A stretch of DNA of 18,290 bases from positions 1 to 18,290 of the forward strand of contig JAEDJB010000026.1 of the NCBI GenBank assembly GCA_016296565.1. Reading direction: 5' to 3'. The stretch comes from Oscillospiraceae bacterium (GTDB taxonomy: Bacteria > Bacillota > Clostridia > Oscillospirales > Oscillospiraceae). The position numbers and the translations under genes were made by a program. The notes beneath the pieces are model-generated. The model made no database searches. It saw nothing but the letters and a program-made list of their open reading frames with translations, and was not told the origin of the DNA. Shown piece after piece: positions 6,901 through 12,902 of this stretch (position 1 is its first letter; the number at the start of each line of letters is the position of its first letter).

Positions 6901-7707
6901 ATGTTGAAATGGATTGAAGCCACGGGCAAAACCGAGGATGCTGCCGTGCAGAACGCCCTGGCCCAGCTGGGTCTGGACCGGGACAGCGTTTCCGTGGAAG
7001 TCCTGGAGCGGGCCAGAAGCGGCTTTCTGGGCTTCGGCAGCACACCGGCGAAGGTAAAGGTCACCTATGAAGTGCCCGACGAGGCTCCCGCGCCCGCGGA
7101 GGAGCCTGTTCCTGCCGCTCCCGTCCGGGAGACCCCCCAGCCGGCTCCCGCTGCCAAGAAGGAAAAGGAGCCTGCCAAAAAGGAAAAGGCCCCCGCGGAG
7201 AAGGCGCCTGCCCAGCAGGCTGCCCCCCAGGCCAAGGGCGGCGATCTGGAGGACCGTATCCGGTCCTTCCTGTCCGGCCTGCTGGACCACATGGGCGTGG
7301 AGGCGGAGATCAACATCGCCCCCAAAACCGAAAACGGCATTCTGGTGACCCTGGAAGGGCCCAAGCTGGGCGCCCTCATCGGCCACCGGGGCGAGACCCT
7401 GGACGCCATCCAGCAGCTGACCAACTACGCCGTCAACCGGGGCCGTACCCACCGGGTGCGCATCCACATTGACGCGGAGAACTACCGGGCCAAGCGGGAG
7501 GAATCCCTGAAGCGCCTGGCCACCAAGGTGGCTGCCAAGGTGGTCAAGTACCGCCGGAACATCACCCTGGAGCCCATGAACGCCTACGAGCGCCATGTGA
7601 TCCACGAGACCCTGCAGGATTACCCCGACGTAATCACCTATTCCACGGGGACCGAGCCCAACCGCCGCACGGTGGTGGCCTTTTCCCGGGGCAAGCACGC
7701 ATATTGA
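6901..7707 (+). CDS. jag: Jag/KhpB (EloR) RNA-binding protein, Jag_N-KH-R3H
   Basis: Jag/KhpB binds RNA, works with KhpA in streptococci and influences cell elongation and division. The 268 residues divide into a Jag_N domain (1-55, with the RARSGFLGFGS turn at 37-47), a Pro/Ala/Lys-rich linker (about 60-114), a KH domain with the GxxG loop IGHRGE at 160-165, and an R3H domain with RHVIH at 231-235 and NRRTVV near 254-259. The linker composition (PAPA, KKEKEPAKKEK) suggests disorder. The gene follows yidC at 14 bases with GGAG in between, and is the last gene before a strong terminator. Confidence 0.96.
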   Translation: MLKWIEATGKTEDAAVQNALAQLGLDRDSVSVEVLERARSGFLGFGSTPAKVKVTYEVPDEAPAPAEEPVPAAPVRETPQPAPAAKKEKEPAKKEKAPAEKAPAQQAAPQAKGGDLEDRIRSFLSGLLDHMGVEAEINIAPKTENGILVTLEGPKLGALIGHRGETLDAIQQLTNYAVNRGRTHRVRIHIDAENYRAKREESLKRLATKVAAKVVKYRRNITLEPMNAYERHVIHETLQDYPDVITYSTGTEPNRRTVVAFSRGKHAY

Positions 7708-7712
7708 GAAGC

Positions 7713-7749
7713 AAGCGGCGGGGGAGGACTGTGCTCCCCTGCCGCTTTT
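7713..7749 (+). terminator. Intrinsic terminator after jag
   Basis: AAGCGGCGGGGGAG (7713-7726) pairs over 14 positions, with one G-T pair, with CTCCCCTGCCGCTT (7734-7747) around the loop GACTGTG. The 3' arm runs into TTTT. It closes the rpmH-jag transcription unit. Confidence 0.85.
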
Positions 7750-7780
7750 GCCATTGTTTTGTTTGTAGGAGGGACGTTCT

Positions 7781-8722
7781 ATGACATTCCGAGACCGTAT
7801 TCATCCTCAGCTCCGGGACTGGTACGACGCCTCCCCCGGCTTTGATTTTGACAATCTGGAGGACTTCGTGGCCAAGTGCAACGCAGCGGAGCTGGCCAAC
7901 CTGAAGGAGGACCCTGCCGTCACCGCCCGGGACCAGATGATTCCCGGCCCTGAGGGGGCTCCCGATGTGAAGATCCGCGTCTACGAGCCCAAGGACCGGG
8001 AGAAGGACCCCCTGCCCTGCCTGTTTTTCTACCATGGCGGCGGCTTCCTCTTCGGCAGCGTCTACCGGCAGGAGGGACTGTGCCAGGGCTTTGTGAAAAA
8101 CGTGGGCTGCGTGGTGGTCTCTGTGGAATACCGGCTGGCGCCCAAGTGGAAGGCACCCGCCCCTCTCATGGACTGCTGGGCCGCTCTGAACTGGGTGCAT
8201 GACCACAGCCAGGAGCTGGGGGTGGACCCGGACCGTCTGGCCGTCTCCGGCCTGTCCGCCGGGGGCAACCTGGCGGCGGCGGTGTCCCTCTTTGCCCGGG
8301 ACAAGAAGGGACCCAGGCTCTGCCTGCAGATGCCTCTCTACGGGGAGCTGGACTACCGTCTGGACACCTTCTCCGCCCAGGAGATCACTGACCCCAAGGT
8401 CTGGTGCCGGGACAACTGCCAGAAGTCCTGGGATAAGCTCCTGGCCACCGGGCAGATGCCCAACGAGTACGTCTCTCCCGCCCTGGCAAAGGATCTGTCC
8501 GGTCTGCCCCCGATGTTCTCCTACATCGGCCAGCTGGACCCGGGCCGGGACGAAAACATCGCCTACTGGAACCGGCTGATGGAGGCGGGGGTGGAGGTGG
8601 AATACCACGTGTTCCCCGGCTGCTACCACTGCTTCGAGCTGGGCACCCCCGACGCGGAGTACAGCAAGCAGGCCTACAGCCTCATGTACGCCGCCCTGAA
8701 ACGGGCCTTTAAAATCGCCTGA
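7781..8722 (+). CDS. Alpha/beta hydrolase, HSL (hormone-sensitive lipase) family esterase
   Basis: The 313-residue protein fits HSL/family-IV serine esterases, cytosolic enzymes that hydrolyse carboxylic esters. Motifs in order: oxyanion-hole HGGGF at 85-89, EYRLAP at 116-121, nucleophile elbow SGLSAGG at 156-162 with Ser159 (most relatives have GDSAGG; here Leu replaces Asp), QLDPGRDE at 251-258 with Asp253 as likely acid, and GCYHCF at 280-285 with His283. Cys residues are unusually frequent for a hydrolase. No signal peptide is seen. Site AGGAGGG precedes the ATG. It stands between the jag terminator and the delta-prime gene, with a hairpin repeat just after it. The natural substrate cannot be told from sequence. 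Confidence 0.88.
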   Translation: MTFRDRIHPQLRDWYDASPGFDFDNLEDFVAKCNAAELANLKEDPAVTARDQMIPGPEGAPDVKIRVYEPKDREKDPLPCLFFYHGGGFLFGSVYRQEGLCQGFVKNVGCVVVSVEYRLAPKWKAPAPLMDCWAALNWVHDHSQELGVDPDRLAVSGLSAGGNLAAAVSLFARDKKGPRLCLQMPLYGELDYRLDTFSAQEITDPKVWCRDNCQKSWDKLLATGQMPNEYVSPALAKDLSGLPPMFSYIGQLDPGRDENIAYWNRLMEAGVEVEYHVFPGCYHCFELGTPDAEYSKQAYSLMYAALKRAFKIA

Positions 8723-8726
8723 AAAA

Positions 8727-8753
8727 CTTGGATCCCCCTCTGGGGGAGCCAAG
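8727..8753. repeat. Dispersed hairpin repeat, copy 2
   Basis: CTTGG (8727-8731) and TCCCCC (8733-8738) pair with GGGGGA (8742-8747) and CCAAG (8749-8753) around a TCT loop, with an A/G mismatch at 8732/8748. The first 23 bases match the minus strand of copy 1 (2820 to 2798) with one difference. It starts five bases after the hydrolase stop codon and may also end that transcript, although no T run follows. Confidence 0.6.
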
Positions 8754-8812
8754 GGAATATGAGATATCCCCAACTACACCCCTTTTGTGGAAAAAAGGAG
8801 GCCATCCCCGCC

Positions 8813-9550
8813 GTGAACCAGGACGAAACCCTGCAAAACCGCATGAAGCACCGGCAGTTATCCCACGCCTACCTGGTGGTTGGGGAAAACCGCCGGACCC
8901 TGGCCGACACCCTGGCCGCCGCCTGGGTGTGCACCGGCACGGAGCCTCCCTGCGGCCGGTGCGCCGGCTGCCGGAAGGCCGCCCAGGGTATCCACCCGGA
9001 TATCCTCCGGGCGGACCCCGAGGGAGAAGGCCTCAAGGCGGAGGCCGTCCGGGCCCTCCGGTCCGACGCCTACATCCGCCCCAACGAGGCCCCGAAAAAG
9101 GTCTATATCCTGGAGCATGGGGAACTTCTGAACCAGACGGGGCAGAATATTCTTCTCAAGCTCATTGAGGAGGGGCCGGCTTACGCCTGCTTCCTCTTTC
9201 TCGCCCCCAACCCGGAGATGGTGCTGCCCACCATCCGCTCCCGGTGCGAGACCCTCCGTGCCCCCGGGCCGGAGACCGAGCAGGCCAGCGCCGAGGGGGA
9301 GCAGCTGGCAGAGCTGATCCTCTCCGGGGCCGGCCCGGAGGAGACCCTCCCCTTCCTCATTTCCCTGGAAAAGAAGGACCGGGAGGCCATTGCCCTGCTG
9401 CTGGAGGAAACCAGGACCCGCCTGGTCCGCGCCCTGCCCCAGCGGCCGGAGCTGCTGGCGGTGCTGGAAAAGCTCTCCCCCATCCGGGCCGCCTGTGAAT
9501 TCAACATCAGCGCCGGTCACCTGGCCGGCTGGATCGCCTCAGTTCTGTGA
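8813..9550 (+). CDS. holB: DNA polymerase III delta-prime subunit (clamp loader), short form
   Basis: Delta-prime is the stator subunit of the clamp loader that opens DnaN rings. The GTG start (site AAGGAGG, 11 bases away) gives 245 residues beginning MNQDETLQNRMKHRQLSHAY; an ATG at 8759 would add 18 unconserved residues with a poor site. The zinc module is clear: C40, C47, C50, C53 in VCTGTEPPCGRCAGCRKAAQGIHPD (line of residues 39-63, read in two parts). NILLKLIEEGP (112-122) and SRCETLR (143-149, containing the SRC motif) are typical. The P-loop is eroded: LVVGENRRTLA at 21-31 lacks a GKT/S. Known delta-prime proteins are often about 320 residues, so the C-terminal collar domain is reduced. 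It runs directly into ricT, as in many Firmicutes. Confidence 0.85.
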   Translation: MNQDETLQNRMKHRQLSHAYLVVGENRRTLADTLAAAWVCTGTEPPCGRCAGCRKAAQGIHPDILRADPEGEGLKAEAVRALRSDAYIRPNEAPKKVYILEHGELLNQTGQNILLKLIEEGPAYACFLFLAPNPEMVLPTIRSRCETLRAPGPETEQASAEGEQLAELILSGAGPEETLPFLISLEKKDREAIALLLEETRTRLVRALPQRPELLAVLEKLSPIRAACEFNISAGHLAGWIASVL

Positions 9551-9568
9551 AAGGAGACCCAATCTACT

Positions 9569-11020
9569 ATGGCAGAGATTATCAGCGTTCGCTTTCGCAG
9601 CGAAGGCAAGCAATATTATTTTGACCCCCAGGGCCTGGAGTGTCACCCCGGCGACGGGGTGATCGTGGAGACCGCCGGGGGCATCGAGTACGCCACCTGC
9701 GTCCGGGGTAACTTTACCCTGGCCGAGGCCGAGCTGGCCGCCCCCCTGCGCCCGGTGCTCCGGCTGGCCACCCCGGAGGACCTGGCGGTGGTGGAGCGCA
9801 ACCGGGAGAAGGAAAAGTACGCTTTTCGGATTTGTCAGGAGAAGATCCTGGAGCATAAGCTGGAAATGAAGCTGGTCAACGTGGAGTGCAGCTTTGAGGG
9901 GACCAAAATCCTCTTCTTCTTCACCTCCGAAGGCCGGGTGGACTTCCGGGGCCTGGTGAAGAGCCTGGCCGCCATCTTCCACACCCGTATCGAACTGCGG
10001 CAGATCGGCATCCGGGACGAAGCCAAAATGCTGGGGGGCTTGGGCATCTGCGGCCGACCCTTCTGCTGCGCCTCCTTCCTCCGGGACTTCCAGCCCGTGT
10101 CCATTAAGATGGCCAAGACCCAGAACCTGTCCTTAAACCCCACCAAAATTTCCGGCACCTGCGGCCGCCTGATGTGCTGCTTAAAGTACGAGCAGGAGGC
10201 CTATGAGGATCTCATGAAGGACGCCCCCCGGATGGACTCCTTTGTGGAAACCCCCGACGGGGCGGGCAATATCATCAGCGTGAACACCCTGCGGGAGAAG
10301 GTCCGGGTCCGGCTGGACAACGAGCCGGACACCCTGAAAACCTACCACAACAGCGAGATCCGGGTGATCCGCAGCGGCAAGGGCAAGCGGCCCGAGGGCT
10401 ATGTGGAGCCTCCCAAGGAGGAGCTGGCCAAGCTGCGGCGGGTGACCGAGTCCCCCGAGGAGCAGTACCGCCGGGAGCAGGCTGCTCTGGCCGCCGCCCT
10501 GGACGACTTTATGGCGGAGCACGGGGAGCGGCAGCAAACCCTCCAGCCGGAGACCCACCACAGCAACAACGCCCGCCGCCGCCGGGGCGACCGGGGCAAG
10601 AACGCCGAGAAGGCGGAGAAAGCCCTGGAGGCCGCCGTGGAGCGGGAGAAGGAGAAGCAGGAGAACAAGGAGCGCACCTCCCGCCGCCGGGGCCGCGGAG
10701 GCAAGAAGGAGCCTGCCGCTCCGACGCCCAAGGCAGCAGCCCCCCAGCCGGAGACCCCCAAGCCCCCCGCCGAAGGGGGCAAGAAGGAGGGCGCCTCCCG
10801 CCGCCGCCACCGGGGCGGCCGGGGCCGCAGCAGCCAGGGTGCGGCAGAGCAGGCCACCCTCTCCCAGCAGTCCGTGCAGGAAAAAGCATCCAAGCCCGCG
10901 CCGGCCAAGACAGGCGAGGGCGAAGGAAAAAGCGGCGAAAAGAAGAGCCGCCCCCGCTGGCACAAGCGGGGCCACCGCCGGGGCAGCGGAAACGGTCCCA
11001 AGACCCCGCCTGCTGAATAA
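9569..11020 (+). CDS. ricT: RicT/YaaT, PSP1-domain protein with long basic tail
   Basis: In B. subtilis YaaT/RicT works with RicA and RicF in a complex carrying iron-sulfur clusters that promotes RNase Y-dependent mRNA maturation and affects biofilm and sporulation. Residues 1-270 form the PSP1 core: IISVRFRSEGKQYYFDP at the start, and cysteines C161, C166, C167 (GICGRPFCC) and C198, C203, C204 (GTCGRLMCC), the expected cluster ligands. Residues from about 285 to 483 are a low-complexity extension rich in Arg, Lys, Ala, Pro and Gly with repeated RRRGRGGKK-type patches, absent from the roughly 275-residue B. subtilis protein; it may be a disordered RNA-binding tail. The ATG lies 18 bases after holB, with AAGGAG between, so the two are probably co-transcribed. 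Confidence 0.93.
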   Translation: MAEIISVRFRSEGKQYYFDPQGLECHPGDGVIVETAGGIEYATCVRGNFTLAEAELAAPLRPVLRLATPEDLAVVERNREKEKYAFRICQEKILEHKLEMKLVNVECSFEGTKILFFFTSEGRVDFRGLVKSLAAIFHTRIELRQIGIRDEAKMLGGLGICGRPFCCASFLRDFQPVSIKMAKTQNLSLNPTKISGTCGRLMCCLKYEQEAYEDLMKDAPRMDSFVETPDGAGNIISVNTLREKVRVRLDNEPDTLKTYHNSEIRVIRSGKGKRPEGYVEPPKEELAKLRRVTESPEEQYRREQAALAAALDDFMAEHGERQQTLQPETHHSNNARRRRGDRGKNAEKAEKALEAAVEREKEKQENKERTSRRRGRGGKKEPAAPTPKAAAPQPETPKPPAEGGKKEGASRRRHRGGRGRSSQGAAEQATLSQQSVQEKASKPAPAKTGEGEGKSGEKKSRPRWHKRGHRRGSGNGPKTPPAE

Positions 11021-11039
11021 GCGAAATAAGAACCGTCTT

Positions 11040-11067
11040 GACAGCCTCCCTGAAAAGGGAGGCTGTC
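11040..11067 (+). terminator. Perfect 12-bp stem-loop after ricT
   Basis: GACAGCCTCCCT (11040-11051) pairs perfectly with AGGGAGGCTGTC (11056-11067) around a GAAA tetraloop. It is very stable, but the next bases are TGCGCACATAAAA, not a T run, so it may be a weak terminator or a transcript-end stabiliser between ricT and the cation transporter. Confidence 0.55.
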
Positions 11068-11130
11068 TGCGCACATAAAACTTTTGTTACAGGGTGCTAA
11101 CCCCAATCTTACCCCACCGAGGTGTATCCT

Positions 11131-12009
11131 ATGAAATCCCAAGAACCCAAAGCCGTTGCCATGCGGGTCTCTATTATCAGCATCATAGTGAACCTGCTCC
11201 TGTCCCTGTTTAAGCTCCTGGCGGGCATTTTTGCCAAGTCCGGGGCCATGATCTCCGACAGCATCCACTCCGCCTCCGACGTGTTCTCCACCATCATCGT
11301 GATGATCGGCGTGCAGCTTTCCAGCCGGGCGGCGGACGACTCCCACCAGTACGGCCACGAGCGGTTTGAGTGCATCGCCTCCATCGCCCTGTCCATCATC
11401 CTGCTGGAGACCGGCCTGCTCATCGGCTGGAACGGCCTGAAAACCATCTTCTCCGGGGCCTACGAGTCCATCCCCGTCCCTGGGGTCCTGGCCCTCATCG
11501 CGGCGGTGGTGTCCATCGCAGTGAAGGAGTGGATGTTCTGGTACACCCGGGCTGCCGCTAAGCGGATCAACTCCAGCGCCCTGATGGCCGACGCCTGGCA
11601 CCACCGGTCCGACAGCCTCTCCTCCATCGGCGCCCTGGTGGGCATCGGCTTCTCCCTGGCGGGCTTCCCGGTGATGGACAGCGTGGCCAGCGTGGTGATC
11701 TGCATTTTCATCGTGAAGGCCGCCATCGATATCTTCAGGGACGCCGCCGACAAGATGGTGGACCGGGCCTGCGACCCGGAGACCATCCAGGAGATGACCC
11801 AGGTGATCCAGAACCAGCCCGGGGTGATCCGCATGGACCTGCTCCAGACCCGGCTGTTCGGCTCCAAAATCTATGTGGACGCGGAGATCGCCGTCCAGGG
11901 GGACCTTCCCCTCCGCCAGGCCCACGCCATCGCCGAGGAGGTCCACCACGCCATCGAAAACGCCTTCCCCATGGTGAAGCACTGCATGGTTCATGTGAAC
12001 CCGGACTGA
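11131..12009 (+). CDS. Cation diffusion facilitator (CDF) family transporter, zinc-type
   Basis: CDF proteins export divalent metals from the cytoplasm in exchange for protons, working as dimers. The 292-residue protein has about six membrane segments in the first 210 residues and a cytoplasmic ferredoxin-like domain after about 215. Metal-site residues are visible: H46 and D50 in SDSIHSASD (segment 2) and H157 and D161 in DAWHHRSD (segment 5), the HxxxD/HxxxD pattern typical of zinc-preferring members, though Fe, Mn or Co cannot be excluded. HQYGHERFE at 72-80 is the conserved loop after segment 2. The ATG at 11131 has GAGGTG seven bases upstream; a GTG at 11122 is less likely because it overlaps that site. 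It converges on the permuted PstS gene across a shared terminator. Confidence 0.92.
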   Translation: MKSQEPKAVAMRVSIISIIVNLLLSLFKLLAGIFAKSGAMISDSIHSASDVFSTIIVMIGVQLSSRAADDSHQYGHERFECIASIALSIILLETGLLIGWNGLKTIFSGAYESIPVPGVLALIAAVVSIAVKEWMFWYTRAAAKRINSSALMADAWHHRSDSLSSIGALVGIGFSLAGFPVMDSVASVVICIFIVKAAIDIFRDAADKMVDRACDPETIQEMTQVIQNQPGVIRMDLLQTRLFGSKIYVDAEIAVQGDLPLRQAHAIAEEVHHAIENAFPMVKHCMVHVNPD

Positions 12010-12018
12010 ACAAAAAAC

Positions 12019-12057
12019 AAGCGCTGCGGAAGAAAACTTCCGCAGCGCTTATTTTTT
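12019..12057. terminator. Bidirectional intrinsic terminator
   Basis: AAGCGCTGCGGAAG (12019-12032) pairs perfectly over 14 bases with CTTCCGCAGCGCTT (12037-12050) around AAAA. A T run (ATTTTTT) follows on the plus strand and an A run (AAAAAAC) precedes it, giving a T run on the minus strand. It ends both the CDF gene and the convergent phosphate-binding lipoprotein gene. Confidence 0.93.
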
Positions 12058-12059
12058 GC

Positions 12060-12902
12060 TTATGTCAAATCGCTCCACTGGGAAACACTGCCGTCATAGA
12101 TGGTTTTTATTTGCCCGGTGGTGAGGTTTTCCAGGGGATTGGAGAGACTCACCACCACGGCAATGTACTCTGACGCGATGCACTTAGCCTTCAGCAGCTC
12201 CGACTCATAGTCCTTCAGATCCCGGGAGGACATGGCCAGGCTGCACTCCCCCCGGATGGCCGCCGTCAGGCCGCTGGTGGAGTCGGTGGTCTGGATCTGG
12301 ATTTCCACGTTGGGGTTGTAGGTGTAATAATCCTTGGCCAGCGCCTCCAGCAAAGGCGCGGCGGAGGAGGAGCCGCAGATGGTGATGACCCCGGCAGAGC
12401 GGTCAGAGAGGAAGGAGGCAGCCTTCTTTACCGGCAGGCAGCTCTGGGCTGCCACCGCCTGCCCTGCGCTGAGCACATAGGTGAGAAAGTCGTTCTCCGC
12501 TGCCGTGAGGGTCCCGGAATAGGCCAGGTAGTAGTTCCGGCAAAGAGGGTAGCTGCCGTTTTTCTCCAGGCTTTCCGCCGGGTCAATGCCGTCCACAGAC
12601 AGGACCTTGACCGCGCCGCTGCCGGCGGCCTGAAGGGACACATAGCCAATGGCGTTTTCATCGGCGGCCACCAGTTTTACCACTTCTTCTGTGGACAAAG
12701 CGATCCGGTCGGTCCCCTTGGCGTCGGAGCCGGTAAGCCCCTCAAACTCCGCTCGGGTGCCGGACCCCTCTTCCCGGGAGACGGCGGTGACAGCGCCCAG
12801 ACCGGAGAGGTCCGGCAGCGCTTCCTGCTGCCCGGCGCAGGCGGCCAGGAGCAGAAGGCATGCCAGCACGGCCGGAATCAGGCGAAAGGCAGGGTGCCTC
12901 AT
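12060..12902 (-). CDS. PstS-like phosphate-binding lipoprotein with swapped halves
   Basis: PstS proteins capture phosphate outside the membrane, usually for the PstCAB ABC transporter. This 280-residue protein has a lipoprotein signal (hydrophobic 8-21, lipobox LAAC with Cys22). The expected order is reversed: the part that is normally in the second half, VSREEGSGTR at 41-50 (the SGT phosphate loop), AIGYVSL at 84-90 and VKVLSVDGI at 98-106, comes first; the normally N-terminal part, ITICGSSSAAPLLEAL at 173-188, TTDSTSG at 205-211, MSSRDL at 224-229 and IKTIYDGSVSQWSDL at 265-279, comes last and ends at the stop. This is an apparent circular permutation. Its ATG overlaps the stop of the Na+/Pi cotransporter gene by four bases, so the pair is translationally coupled. 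No pstCAB is in the window. Phosphate as ligand is inferred from motifs and neighbours. Confidence 0.85.
   Translation of the reverse strand: MRHPAFRLIPAVLACLLLLAACAGQQEALPDLSGLGAVTAVSREEGSGTRAEFEGLTGSDAKGTDRIALSTEEVVKLVAADENAIGYVSLQAAGSGAVKVLSVDGIDPAESLEKNGSYPLCRNYYLAYSGTLTAAENDFLTYVLSAGQAVAAQSCLPVKKAASFLSDRSAGVITICGSSSAAPLLEALAKDYYTYNPNVEIQIQTTDSTSGLTAAIRGECSLAMSSRDLKDYESELLKAKCIASEYIAVVVSLSNPLENLTTGQIKTIYDGSVSQWSDLT

Noticed and set aside
8759..8812. Upstream ATG for the delta-prime gene
   Set aside because: It follows the hairpin repeat closely without a spaced ribosome site; the GTG at 8813 has AAGGAGG and begins at the conserved part.
10560..10990. Repetitive CGCC/GGCC-rich stretch that could look like a tandem repeat
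   Set aside because: It is coding sequence for the Arg/Gly/Lys-rich RicT tail; no regular repeat unit was found.
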